A DNA stretch of 11,411 bases, from assembly GCA_016926495.1 (NCBI GenBank), contig JAFGOL010000247.1, positions 1 to 11,411 of the forward strand, in the 5' to 3' direction. This stretch comes from Oligoflexia bacterium (GTDB taxonomy: Bacteria; Bdellovibrionota; JAFGOL01). Below the pieces are notes generated by a model, which worked only from the letters and a program-made list of their open reading frames with translations, ran no database searches and was not told the origin of the DNA. Numbering within the stretch: position 1 is the first letter of the stretch; each line of letters begins with the position of its first letter. The position numbers and the translations under genes were made by a program. Of this stretch, positions 1 through 7,769 are shown piece by piece.

Positions 1-917
1 GTAATGGGATATGTTTTTGGCTTTATATTACGTTTTTTAAGCGCGTTAATGACCTCTGACACGATCGGAAGAGTTTCGGATATCATAAAAGCCCTGATTT
101 CCGTTTCTTGTTCGATTGATACCCTGGCTCCGTATTTTTGAGCTCCTTCTTCAAAAATTTTTTTCATTTCATGGGCAAGTCCGGAGCATTTATCATGATT
201 GAGGCTCCTGCATTCCGCGAGCAGCATGGTGTTCTCGGGAATTCCGTTCCTTATAACTCCGCCTTCAATTTTACCCACGTTTGCCGTGGTTTCATCATCA
301 ATTCGTCCGAGTTTCATTTTGGATATCGAATAGGCCGCAGCCTGAATTGCCGATATTCCCTTTTCAGGCGCCATACCCGCATGCGCCGATTTTCCCTGAT
401 AATGAACGTTAAAATGAATTATCGTGGGTCCCCCTGTTACAACACCTTCAATGGAATCACTGTCCAGCACATAGCCTTTTTTGGATTTCAGCATGTTATG
501 ATCAACGCTGCGGACTCCTAGGGTCCCTATTTCCTCGCATCTTGTAATAAGCACCTCAATGGGAGGATTTTTTTTCACCGTTCTCAGCATTTCAATGATC
601 ACGGCAATTCCCGCCTTGTCATCGGCGCCGAGTATGGTATCACCCTTTGATTTAATAAATTCACCGTCGATTACAGGCTCAATACCTATGCCGGGTTTTA
701 CGGTATCCGCGTGCGCGCAAAACAGTACCGGTTCCCTGCTTTTGGAATTTTTCGCGTTAAACCTGACAATAAGGTTCCCGAAATCGTCAACGGCCGTTTT
801 GCCGCCAAGTCCCCCGAATAGTTTTTCAAGATAAATAATAAATTCCCTGTCGTCCGGGGACTCGCTCGGGATTCTTACAAGTTCGCAAAAAGTATCAATG
901 AGTCTCTTATTATTCAT
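1..917 (-). CDS. PepT-like M20 family metallopeptidase (C-terminus cut by window edge)
   Basis: Predicted cytoplasmic zinc aminopeptidase of the M20 family, closest in pattern to the peptidase T-like (YqjE-type) group, which trims short peptides. The 305 visible codons begin MNNKRLIDTF and run off the left edge. The metal-site motifs are in order: CAHADT (H69, D71), ADDKAG (98-103), CEEIG with the expected catalytic E128 and ligand E129, and LDSD (151-154). SAHAG with H179 begins the inserted dimerisation domain (about 160-270), which also contains the family-typical APEKG, LGRID and ETTANVG stretches. The last zinc ligand would lie beyond the edge. An AAAGGA Shine-Dalgarno sequence (925-930) lies 7 bases before the ATG, in the 17-base gap after purF, so this is probably the distal gene of the leuS operon. 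The family call is strong; the true substrate (peptide or another amide) cannot be told. Confidence 0.9.
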   Translation of the reverse strand, partial: MNNKRLIDTFCELVRIPSESPDDREFIIYLEKLFGGLGGKTAVDDFGNLIVRFNAKNSKSREPVLFCAHADTVKPGIGIEPVIDGEFIKSKGDTILGADDKAGIAVIIEMLRTVKKNPPIEVLITRCEEIGTLGVRSVDHNMLKSKKGYVLDSDSIEGVVTGGPTIIHFNVHYQGKSAHAGMAPEKGISAIQAAAYSISKMKLGRIDDETTANVGKIEGGVIRNGIPENTMLLAECRSLNHDKCSGLAHEMKKIFEEGAQKYGARVSIEQETEIRAFMISETLPIVSEVINALKKRNIKPKTYPI

Positions 918-934
918 AAATTAATCCTTTAAAA

Positions 935-2428
935 TCATGAAGTCGTGCACGCGCAACTGATGCCTTTTCTTCCGTTTCTCATTTCTTCAATCAGGGTGTC
1001 TGAAAGCTGCACGGGATACTTTCCGTCAAAACAGGCCGCGCATTTGTCCCTGCCAGCCACACTGTTAAGACCGTCTATTGAAAGATACGTAAGTGAATCG
1101 GCCCCCAGACAGACCGCAATCTGTTTTTCCATCCGCCGCTGCTCATCAAGGCAGGGTGAGGTTGTATCAATGCCCAGTTTCAATGTTTCCCTGTATGCCA
1201 CAAGGTCTTCCCTGATTGACATGTCAATGCCGTAAAAGCAGGGATTAAGTACAGGAGGACAGTGTATCGCGAGATGAACTTCCTTTGCCTTTCCTCTTGT
1301 TTTCAGCAGGGAGACAACCCTTTTTAAAGTTGTTCCCCTTACTATACTGTCGTCAACAAGCAATAATTTTTTGCCTTCTATCTGCGAAACTATGGGGTTG
1401 AGCTTAAGCCTGACCGCGTTTTCCCTGCAGACTTGCGTGGGCATTATAAAAGTCCTGGCACTGTACCTGTTTTTTATAAAGCACTCGGCATAGGGTTTTC
1501 CGATTGTATCCGCTATTGACAACGCGGCAGGTATCGAAGTATCGGGCACCGGAGAAACTATATCAACATTGATATTTTTCGATAATATCTCCTGGCCGAG
1601 TTTTTTACCGAGTTCAAGCCTTGTTTTATAAACGGAATTGTTATTAATGATGGAATCGGGCCTTGCAAAGTATATGCTTTCAAAAACGCACGGCGCGATC
1701 CCTTTTTTATCTATCAAATAAGATTTCGGTTCTTCGTCTTCCCTGAAAAACATTACTTCGCCCGCCCCTACATCGCCTTTATGCTCGGAATCAAGTATAT
1801 CGATGCTTACGCTTTCACTCGCGCATACGTACCCGTCTTTTGTCCTGCCCCACACCGCGGGCCTTATTCCGTAGGGGTCCCTTGCGCAAAACATCGTGGG
1901 TTTTCCCCTGATAACGAGTCCGGCAACAATCGTAAAAGCTCCCCGTATCAGCTTATATGTTTCCTTAAGTGCCGCGACAACATCATCAATACCGTGATTT
2001 GTAGATCTTATTTTCATCAGTTTGTCGCAAAATATGTACAATAACGGTTCCAAATCACAGCCCGTCGAAAGATATATAGACTGGTCGCCCAGATATTTTT
2101 TAAGCTCGCTGCAGTTTGTAAGATTGCCGTTATGGACCATTACGACTCCCGGCTGTCTGCAGAAAAACGGCTGGGCGTCTTCCCTTATATGCGCTCCCAT
2201 TCCCGCTGTCGGATATCTTACATGGCCTATCGCGACACCCGGCCCTTTTACGTCTACACCCTCCAGGGCCTGAACAACGTAACCTGGATCCTTATGCACA
2301 AAGAAACAGTTTTCATTCACTACCCCTATACCGGCGGCATCCTGTCCCCTGTGCTGCACGGCCTGTAATCCGAGCTTAACGGAGTTACTGATGTTTTCCT
2401 TTCCGATTATACCGATAATACCGCACAT
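935..2428 (-). CDS. purF: Amidophosphoribosyltransferase (glutamine PRPP amidotransferase)
   Basis: Catalyses the first committed step of purine synthesis: PRPP plus glutamine gives 5-phosphoribosylamine. The 497-residue length is normal. The protein starts MCGIIG, so Cys2 becomes the N-terminal nucleophile once Met is removed. The class II glutaminase domain (about 2-235) shows HRGQD (26-30), GHVRYPT (68-74) and HNGNL (99-103). The phosphoribosyltransferase half carries the PRPP loop LLLVDDSIVRGTT (355-367). Four cysteines, C247, C397 (in CFYGIDM), C463 and C466 (CAAC), match the [4Fe-4S] ligands of the Bacillus-type enzyme. There is no propeptide: an in-frame stop lies six codons upstream, with no ATG, GTG or TTG between. 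A GGGGGA Shine-Dalgarno sequence sits about 8 bases before the ATG, in the 14-base gap after holA. The identification is secure. Confidence 0.98.
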   Translation of the reverse strand: MCGIIGIIGKENISNSVKLGLQAVQHRGQDAAGIGVVNENCFFVHKDPGYVVQALEGVDVKGPGVAIGHVRYPTAGMGAHIREDAQPFFCRQPGVVMVHNGNLTNCSELKKYLGDQSIYLSTGCDLEPLLYIFCDKLMKIRSTNHGIDDVVAALKETYKLIRGAFTIVAGLVIRGKPTMFCARDPYGIRPAVWGRTKDGYVCASESVSIDILDSEHKGDVGAGEVMFFREDEEPKSYLIDKKGIAPCVFESIYFARPDSIINNNSVYKTRLELGKKLGQEILSKNINVDIVSPVPDTSIPAALSIADTIGKPYAECFIKNRYSARTFIMPTQVCRENAVRLKLNPIVSQIEGKKLLLVDDSIVRGTTLKRVVSLLKTRGKAKEVHLAIHCPPVLNPCFYGIDMSIREDLVAYRETLKLGIDTTSPCLDEQRRMEKQIAVCLGADSLTYLSIDGLNSVAGRDKCAACFDGKYPVQLSDTLIEEMRNGRKGISCACTTS

Positions 2429-2442
2429 AAAATATCCCCCGG

Positions 2443-3471
2443 TTATTTATGATCTGTAAGACTGAGCAGTCCTTTCAGCAAAATATCGTCTTTATTTAAT
2501 CTTGAACTTTTAAGCCTTGCATCGGTTTCCATGCATGTTTTGTACATGGATTTGAGTTCAGTCCTTTTGTACTGTCTTAATTCCCTTTTGAAACCGGAGA
2601 GAAAAAACTGCGGAATACCGGTTTTTTCGGCAAGCTCTGAATCGGTTATATTCGCTGAATCTGCCAAATCCGTTCCAATCAGGAGTTTTTTTATTCTCCC
2701 GGTTATAAGGGCAAGCAGCGAAAGATGATTTTCACCGTTATAAAGCAGTTTATATAATATACTTCCCGCCTGTTTTTTGTTTTTTTCGGCTATGACCGGA
2801 AAAAGATCAAATATACTGCAACCTGTAAGTCCGGAACTCATGAATTCCGCGTCTTTACTTTCAATGAGCTGCTTTTCGCCTGTAAAGAGGCTGAGCTTTT
2901 CGATTTCCTTTTCCAGTATCGCAAGATTATTGCCGTACCTGGCCTTTAAAAATTCAACAGCCGCGGTATCGATGCTTTTTCCCTTTTCCGCCGTAAATCC
3001 CTTTATCCACAGGCCAAGCTCATTATCATATGGATGCCTGGCGTTGCAACTCAGGGAGTGTTCCAGCAGTTTTGATGAATTCTTTTTCCTTTTATCAAGC
3101 GAAGAACCCGTTAAAAGCAATATTACGTCAGGTGATGGCGATTTTACATATTCCAGGAGTTTTTCAATTTCGTCGGCCTTAAGATCGGAAAAGTCAGACG
3201 CTATAACAAGCTTAAGGCTCCCGAACATGGGTATATCGAACAGCCCTGTAAGCCAGTCGTCAATATTGATATTACCGAAAATAACCCGTTCCACTACGCC
3301 TGACGCCTTAGTCACAATATGTTTTAACCTCTGCGTGACCCTTTCGCTTATAAAAATTTCTTCTCCGTATACAAGGTATACCGGGAACAGCTTTGATACC
3401 CCGTCGGCAGAACCGCTTGCGGCTTTAAGATCTTTCAGGAGTTCAAGAGGCTTTTTTTCCGGTAACGCCAT
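2443..3471 (-). CDS. holA: DNA polymerase III subunit delta
   Basis: Delta subunit of the replicative clamp loader; it opens the beta sliding clamp and acts in a complex with tau/gamma and delta-prime. At 342 residues it has the usual length. The N-terminal AAA+-like domain opens with PVYLVYGEEIFI (30-41), the degenerate nucleotide-fold start typical of delta, and LLLTGSSLDKRKK (118-130) follows. YGNNLAILEKEIEKLSLF (179-196) is the family signature. The C-terminal helical collar ends in DARLKSSRLNKDDILLKGLL (317-336). The start ATG overlaps the lptE stop by one base (TGATG), and a strong GGAGG sequence (3479-3483) lies 7 bases upstream inside lptE, so translation is probably coupled. Its position after leuS and lptE is the same as in Escherichia coli, which supports the call. 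Confidence 0.93.
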   Translation of the reverse strand: MALPEKKPLELLKDLKAASGSADGVSKLFPVYLVYGEEIFISERVTQRLKHIVTKASGVVERVIFGNINIDDWLTGLFDIPMFGSLKLVIASDFSDLKADEIEKLLEYVKSPSPDVILLLTGSSLDKRKKNSSKLLEHSLSCNARHPYDNELGLWIKGFTAEKGKSIDTAAVEFLKARYGNNLAILEKEIEKLSLFTGEKQLIESKDAEFMSSGLTGCSIFDLFPVIAEKNKKQAGSILYKLLYNGENHLSLLALITGRIKKLLIGTDLADSANITDSELAEKTGIPQFFLSGFKRELRQYKRTELKSMYKTCMETDARLKSSRLNKDDILLKGLLSLTDHK

Positions 3472-4067
3472 CAGAATTCCTCCAGAAGCGAATCCACCGC
3501 GAACTGCATCATTGTATCGGCAAGTTCGCGCAGGGATTCCTTTTTAGAGCTTTCCTTTATAAACACATTCGTGCTTTTCCTTTCATCCGTGTAAGAGCCG
3601 CTTTCCATGCTTCTTGATTGAACGAACGAGTCGGACCATAATATCTTTTTATCCCTGTTTCTTATCATTTTTACCAGAACCCTGGCCTTTATAACGTAGG
3701 TTTGCGCCAACATGCGTTTAGAGGCAAGGCCGCCCTGGGCCTCTGTTTCGGCGGTACCGAATTTAACACTGCCTCTTGTCAGTGTTATGTTCTCCACTTT
3801 TCCGTCTATGTAAGCGTCAGCGTTAGCCCTTACCAGTGTCAGTTTTCCGCTTCTTGATTCCATGTGCTGCCTGAGGGAATTCGTGAAAAATACTTCCGCA
3901 CCGCCTTCTATCGTGTTGTTTTTGAATACGGGTACGGAAACCGTATTTACGCCTTCTTTTTCCCAGCGGTTTTTAAGGGAGGTGAAGCCGTATCCGCAGG
4001 AAAAAACGTAAAGAGAAGCGGATATTAATACGCTAGACAACAATGTTGAGAAGCCTGTTCTTGACAT
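3471..4067 (-). CDS. lptE: LPS-assembly lipoprotein LptE-like
   Basis: Predicted outer-membrane lipoprotein that plugs the LptD barrel and helps insert lipopolysaccharide into the outer leaflet. The 198-residue precursor has a short basic N-terminus, a hydrophobic segment (about 8-23) and a lipobox VFSC with the lipidated Cys at 24. CGYGF just after cleavage resembles the CGY start of many mature LptE proteins. The core (about 40-150) has VSVPVFKNNT, a phrase common in the LptE/RlpB family. The primary sequence of this family is poorly conserved, so the call leans on the lipobox, size and position between leuS and holA. The ATG lies inside the leuS end (35-base overlap) with AAGG 6 bases upstream (4074-4077). 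A TTG at codon 9 would shorten the overlap but would spoil the signal peptide, so the ATG is preferred. Confidence 0.85.
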   Translation of the reverse strand: MSRTGFSTLLSSVLISASLYVFSCGYGFTSLKNRWEKEGVNTVSVPVFKNNTIEGGAEVFFTNSLRQHMESRSGKLTLVRANADAYIDGKVENITLTRGSVKFGTAETEAQGGLASKRMLAQTYVIKARVLVKMIRNRDKKILWSDSFVQSRSMESGSYTDERKSTNVFIKESSKKESLRELADTMMQFAVDSLLEEF

Positions 4068-6492
4068 ATATTACCTTTTTTACCTGGCTGTTTGCGGTAA
4101 ATTTCCTTACGTTAGCGTCATTGAAAGCCAGTTCCCTTATTGCCTGTTCATCGGTATCAATACCGACGACCAGTTTTGACCTTAATTTTCCGTTTACCTG
4201 GACAACAACGGTAACAGTATCCTCAATAATGGCTTCCCTGATTACTTCCGGCCATAGCGCACACGAAATATCCCGGCCTTTTTCAAGCAGTTCCCAGAGT
4301 TCGGAGCATATATGCGGGGAATAAGGGGCAAGCATAAGCATGAGTAGTTCCGTTACTTCACATAAAACCGCTTTTTCCGTATCACCCAACGAGGCTGTTT
4401 CCACCCTGTAGATCTCGTTGGTAAGTTCCATCATCGCGGCGACCGCGGTATTGAAATGAAACACCTCTATATCAGCGGTTACTTTCTCAAGGGTCTTGTA
4501 CGCAAGACTGCGCAGGTCCCTCAGTTTATGTTCGTTTCCCTTGACCGGTGGATATTTTTTATTGAGTATATCCCTGTTCGCGTCAACAAAGCGCCAGACC
4601 CTGGATAAAAACCTGTAACAGCCCTCTACGCCCTTGTCGTTCCAGTCAAGATCCCTTTCAGGCGGAGCCGCGAATAACGAAAACAACCTTGCTGTATCGG
4701 AGCCGTACCTGTCAATGATGTAGTCGGGATCTACCGTATTGCCTTTTGATTTGCTCATTTTGAAACCGTCTTTGACGACCATACCCTGGGTAAGAAGGTT
4801 TTGCGCCGGTTCATTACCGGAAAGATAGCCCAAATCCCTTAATACCTTGTGAAAAAATCTTACGTAAAGAAGATGCATGACAGCGTGCTCAATACCGCCG
4901 ATATACTGGTCAACCGGAAGCCAGTAGTCGGTACGCTTTTTGTCGAGTCCGTTAACATTGTCATCAGGACACGCGTAGCGGGCGTAATACCAGGACGACT
5001 CGACAAAAGTGTCCATGGTTTCCGTCTCGCGTTTCGCGTTTCCTCCGCATTTATGGCATTTGGTATTAACAAAACTTTCAATTTTTGAAAGCGGGTTATC
5101 TCCTATAACCTCCAGTCTTGCGTCTTCGGGCAGCAAAACAGGCAATTTCTCTTCAGGTACGGTGACAATACCGCACTTATCGCAATAAATAACCGGTATG
5201 GGGCAGCCCCAGTATCTCTGCCTGCTGATCCCCCAGTCTTTCAGCCTGTAATTGACTGTTTTTTTACCGAGAGCATTGCTTTCAATAAAATCACTGATTG
5301 CGTCAATAGCATTGTCGCTGTTCATATTGTTAAAGTTACCGGAGTTTATCATTGTGCCCGGTTCGGTATACGCCTGTTCCAGTGGTTCGTCAGGACTATC
5401 TTTATAAATAACTCTTTTAACCGGTATGGAGTATTTTTTCGCAAAATCAAAATCTCTTGTGTCGTGCGCGGGTACTGCCATTACGGCGCCTGTACCGTAA
5501 TCAAGTAAAACAAAATTCGCCACGTATACAGGTACCTTTTCATTATTCAGGGGATTGATCGCGTACGCCCCTGTAAAAACACCTTCTTTAACTCCGCCCT
5601 CGGCTGTTCTCTCAATTTTGCTTGTTCTTCTCATCCGTTGAACAAATTCCAGTACCTCTTTTTCCTGCTTTTTACCTTTGCATAATTCCCTAACCATGGG
5701 GTGTTCCGGGGCAATACTCATAAAGGTCACACCGAAAATCGTGTCTGGCCTTGTTGTATAGATTTCGATAAAACCGTCTTTAGTACCGTCAACCGGAAAC
5801 CTGACCTCAACGCCCGTTGAGCGCCCTATCCAGTTTTTCTGCATGGTTGTTACGCGCTCAGGCCATCCGGTAAGTTTTTCGCAACCGTCCAGAAGTTCCT
5901 GCGCGTATTCGGTTATCCTGAAGAACCATTGTTCAAGTTCCTTGCTTGTAACCACGTTCGAGCATCTCCAGCATTTCCCGTCCACAACCTGTTCATTAGC
6001 AAGGACCGTGTTACAGTCGGCGCACCAGTTTACAGTGCTGCTTTTTTTATATACAAGCCCCTTATCAAACATTTTAATAAAGAAAAGCTGTTCCCATCTA
6101 TAGTAGTCCGGGTGGCAGGTTGCAATCTCCCTGTCCCAGTCATAACTTAATCCCAGGGTCTTTAGCTGCCTTCTCATTTCCTCTATATTTTTCCACGTCC
6201 AGCCGGCGGGGTGAACGCCGTGCTTGATCGCGGCATTTTCCGCGGGCAGTCCGAATGAATCCCAACCTATGGGATGCAGCACATTATATCCCCGCATACG
6301 CTTGTAACGTGAGATTATATCGCCGATAGAATAATTTCTTACATGACCCATATGCAGTTTGCCCGACGGATACGGAAACATTTCAAGGCAATAATATTTT
6401 TTTCCGGACGGTTCTTCTGACGCTTTAAATGTTTTGTTTTTATCCCAGGTTTTCTGCCATTTTTTCTCGATTTCAGAAGGTATATAATCCAT
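4033..6492 (-). CDS. leuS: Leucyl-tRNA synthetase
   Basis: Class I synthetase that charges tRNA-Leu and edits mischarged products. From ATG 6492 it has 819 residues, normal for bacteria. HMGH (47-50) is the HIGH motif and KMSKS (578-582) the second ATP motif. Two zinc-type Cys sets are seen: C157/C160/C174/C177 and C437/C440/C479/C482. The editing domain has TTRPDT (246-251) and AVPAHDTRDF, with D344 matching the conserved editing aspartate. Only a short linker joins QGMVVKDGF to KMSKS, so the long leucine-specific insertion of the E. coli enzyme is absent, as in Bacillus-type enzymes. An ATG 16 codons upstream (6540) is open, but that stretch is unlike LeuRS N-termini and has no visible Shine-Dalgarno sequence; GGGG (6498-6501) precedes the chosen start by 5 bases. 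First gene of the leuS-lptE-holA-purF run. Confidence 0.98.
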   Translation of the reverse strand: MDYIPSEIEKKWQKTWDKNKTFKASEEPSGKKYYCLEMFPYPSGKLHMGHVRNYSIGDIISRYKRMRGYNVLHPIGWDSFGLPAENAAIKHGVHPAGWTWKNIEEMRRQLKTLGLSYDWDREIATCHPDYYRWEQLFFIKMFDKGLVYKKSSTVNWCADCNTVLANEQVVDGKCWRCSNVVTSKELEQWFFRITEYAQELLDGCEKLTGWPERVTTMQKNWIGRSTGVEVRFPVDGTKDGFIEIYTTRPDTIFGVTFMSIAPEHPMVRELCKGKKQEKEVLEFVQRMRRTSKIERTAEGGVKEGVFTGAYAINPLNNEKVPVYVANFVLLDYGTGAVMAVPAHDTRDFDFAKKYSIPVKRVIYKDSPDEPLEQAYTEPGTMINSGNFNNMNSDNAIDAISDFIESNALGKKTVNYRLKDWGISRQRYWGCPIPVIYCDKCGIVTVPEEKLPVLLPEDARLEVIGDNPLSKIESFVNTKCHKCGGNAKRETETMDTFVESSWYYARYACPDDNVNGLDKKRTDYWLPVDQYIGGIEHAVMHLLYVRFFHKVLRDLGYLSGNEPAQNLLTQGMVVKDGFKMSKSKGNTVDPDYIIDRYGSDTARLFSLFAAPPERDLDWNDKGVEGCYRFLSRVWRFVDANRDILNKKYPPVKGNEHKLRDLRSLAYKTLEKVTADIEVFHFNTAVAAMMELTNEIYRVETASLGDTEKAVLCEVTELLMLMLAPYSPHICSELWELLEKGRDISCALWPEVIREAIIEDTVTVVVQVNGKLRSKLVVGIDTDEQAIRELAFNDANVRKFTANSQVKKVIYVKNRLLNIVV

Positions 6493-6570
6493 CGTTACCC
6501 CAATATTAAAAAAAGTGCCGAAACACTGCTTATATAACATAATAGTTAAGGTTTTACATAGCTGTTTTAT
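6493..6570 (-). other. leuS upstream region, no confident promoter
   Basis: This stretch between the hairpin terminator and leuS should hold the promoter of the housekeeping operon. It is A+T-rich, with TATATA-like hexamers near 6531-6540, but no good -35 box stands at the right distance. A 4-bp hairpin (AGTG/CACT, 6514-6527) is followed on the transcribed strand by seven T residues; it is too weak to call an attenuator. The Shine-Dalgarno-like GGGG is at 6498-6501. Confidence 0.3.
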
Positions 6571-6612
6571 AAAAAAACCTCCGGTTTCGGAATAAATGAA
6601 CCGGAGGTTTTT
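6571..6612 (-). terminator. Rho-independent terminator after the beta-barrel gene
   Basis: A perfect 14-bp inverted repeat (6573-6586 with 6599-6612, core CCTCCGG / CCGGAGG) encloses a 12-base loop. Read on the minus strand, the stem is followed by a run of T residues (complement of A 6571-6577). It starts about 30 bases after the stop of the beta-barrel gene at 6643. The plus strand also ends its stem in TTTTT, so the hairpin could work in both directions, although no plus-strand gene is visible to its left. Confidence 0.9.
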
Positions 6613-6642
6613 ATAAATAAATAATTTGCTTTTAACTGCGGC

Positions 6643-7170
6643 TTAGAAAGTCAAAAACACGCCGAATTTCATATCATAACTCATGGCAAAACCTCCGTTT
6701 ACACCGGCTCCGCTTGCCCATCCCACAAAGCTCATCGTGAAGTGTATTAATTCCGCTACAACACCAAAGTTGTCTGTAAACTGATAAGTAGTCCTGGCAC
6801 CGAATCCCAAGTCGATAAATGTAACAGCTTTAATACCTCTTACGCTAAATGTTGGGCCTACGTCAGCAGTTGGACCTATTGAAAAATCCTCGTCTTCAGC
6901 CAAAGTCAGATAAAACGGAACATCTACAACAAACGCAGGCCTTATCATAAAAGTACCCGAGCCGACTGCCATAGTAAGATTGGCTCCCATCATTTCTTTT
7001 CCAATCTTAAAATTCATGGCGAACTGATGAGGATACCCCCTTATACCGATACTCGGGCCTAACGTCGGTTCAAATTTCCATTCATCTTCATCGCAAATTG
7101 CCGCGTTGGCAACAGGCATAAAAGCCATACCCGTTAAAACAAAAAGAAAAACAGCCAATAATTTTTTCAT
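6643..7170 (-). CDS. Predicted small outer-membrane beta-barrel protein
   Basis: 175-residue precursor with a clear Sec signal peptide: MKK, a hydrophobic core (about 4-20) and a probable signal peptidase I site after ANA (21-23). The mature protein of about 152 residues has alternating polar and hydrophobic stretches rich in Gly, Phe and Thr, suggesting about eight beta strands. It ends in GVFLTF, a C-terminal Phe strand typical of proteins inserted by the BAM complex. The size is like OmpX/OmpA-type 8-strand barrels, but no specific family is recognised. Candidate promoter, strong Shine-Dalgarno sequence (GGGAGGAG, 7177-7184, 6 bases before the ATG) and terminator make it a likely single-gene, well-expressed unit. 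The function (structural, adhesion or small channel) is not known. The one mature Cys (C26) near the new N-terminus is not in a lipobox. Confidence 0.75.
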   Translation of the reverse strand: MKKLLAVFLFVLTGMAFMPVANAAICDEDEWKFEPTLGPSIGIRGYPHQFAMNFKIGKEMMGANLTMAVGSGTFMIRPAFVVDVPFYLTLAEDEDFSIGPTADVGPTFSVRGIKAVTFIDLGFGARTTYQFTDNFGVVAELIHFTMSFVGWASGAGVNGGFAMSYDMKFGVFLTF

Positions 7171-7176
7171 GTTAAA

Positions 7177-7184
7177 CTCCTCCC
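7177..7184 (-). promoter_or_regulatory. Strong Shine-Dalgarno sequence of the beta-barrel gene
   Basis: GGGAGGAG on the minus strand lies 6 bases before the ATG at 7170. It is among the best matches to the anti-Shine-Dalgarno sequence in the window, which suggests high translation of the outer-membrane protein. Confidence 0.85.
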
Positions 7185-7224
7185 GAAATTTATAATCCCT
7201 GATTTTTCAGTAATTAAGTCTTTG

Positions 7225-7251
7225 ATTTAACGCATCTGTAGAATATGTCAA
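7225..7251 (-). promoter_or_regulatory. Candidate sigma70-type promoter of the beta-barrel gene
   Basis: On the minus strand a perfect TTGACA (7246-7251) is followed after 15 bases by TTAAAT (7225-7230), a 4-of-6 match to TATAAT; TAAATC one base later is an alternative. The spacer is short and the -10 weak, so the exact -10 box is uncertain. The position, just after the stop of the upstream gene (7263) and 54 bases before the ATG, fits a dedicated promoter. Confidence 0.5.
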
Positions 7252-7262
7252 GCCCTTATTTA

Positions 7263-7769
7263 CTACACGCGTGGTGCCGGATTTTTTTTGCTGAAAAGAC
7301 CGTGCATTCTCAGTTTAAACCACATGCTGTCAGGAAGCTCGGTATAAATGACGCCGTTATACGAAATTTGTACAAAGGTTTTTAAAGGCATGGGCGAATG
7401 TATGATCCTCAGCAAGTGCCTTATATCCAGCATAATTATGCCACTCCTGGTTTTTTCAAGTTCCTCGGGAGTGAAAAAACGTATACGTGATAAATACTCA
7501 TCGCCTTTTGTCTTCCAGTGTACCGGGCCTTCAATATCCAGCAGATACCCCGGACAGCGGACACTGACGGTTTTATTTTTATACCTGCTGATCACGCCGC
7601 CTGTAAAATACCTGTAATTATCAAAAATGATAAACGTAAGCACGCCGTCCTTAAATGACTTGTTCAGTATGTTAGCGACATCCCTGCCACTGATTGTTTC
7701 CTCCAGAAGGGCGTATATCCACGACAGCCTTTCAAAATATATCTTATGGTAGTCCCTGTAAACAGTCAT
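7263..7769 (-). CDS. Hypothetical protein, 168 residues, unknown function
   Basis: No family is recognised. The protein is basic, has no signal peptide or membrane segment, and looks soluble and cytoplasmic. An N-terminal helical part (about 1-42) is followed by likely beta strands (VLTFIIFDNYRYFTGGVI, 43-60, and VSVRCPGYLLDI, 68-79) and a mixed C-terminal half with RIRFFTPEELE (95-105). The strand-rich middle is loosely like a PilZ-type barrel, but the PilZ RxxxR and D/NxSxxG motifs are not seen, so that is not claimed. The ATG overlaps the stop of the GH42-like gene by 4 bases (ATGA), so the two are very probably translated together and may act together. It is the last gene of the upstream operon; no clear terminator follows it. 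Confidence 0.75.
   Translation of the reverse strand: MTVYRDYHKIYFERLSWIYALLEETISGRDVANILNKSFKDGVLTFIIFDNYRYFTGGVISRYKNKTVSVRCPGYLLDIEGPVHWKTKGDEYLSRIRFFTPEELEKTRSGIIMLDIRHLLRIIHSPMPLKTFVQISYNGVIYTELPDSMWFKLRMHGLFSKKNPAPRV

Noticed and set aside
138..834. Two plus-strand open frames at the left end
   Set aside because: They are opposite the M20 peptidase, whose metal-site motifs are continuous on the minus strand.
2777..3547. 256-codon open frame on the plus strand
   Set aside because: It is antisense to holA and the lptE end, both of which have clear family motifs; its own translation is low-complexity Ser/Phe-rich with no recognisable domain.
6508..6527. Small hairpin plus T run in the leuS leader as an attenuator or T-box
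   Set aside because: The stem is only 4 bp, the leader is under 80 bases, and no leader peptide with Leu codons or T-box features is visible.
6493..6540. Upstream ATG giving a 16-residue N-terminal extension of LeuRS
   Set aside because: The added residues do not resemble LeuRS N-termini, no Shine-Dalgarno sequence precedes the ATG, and the normal DYIPSEIEKKWQ start follows the ATG at 6492.
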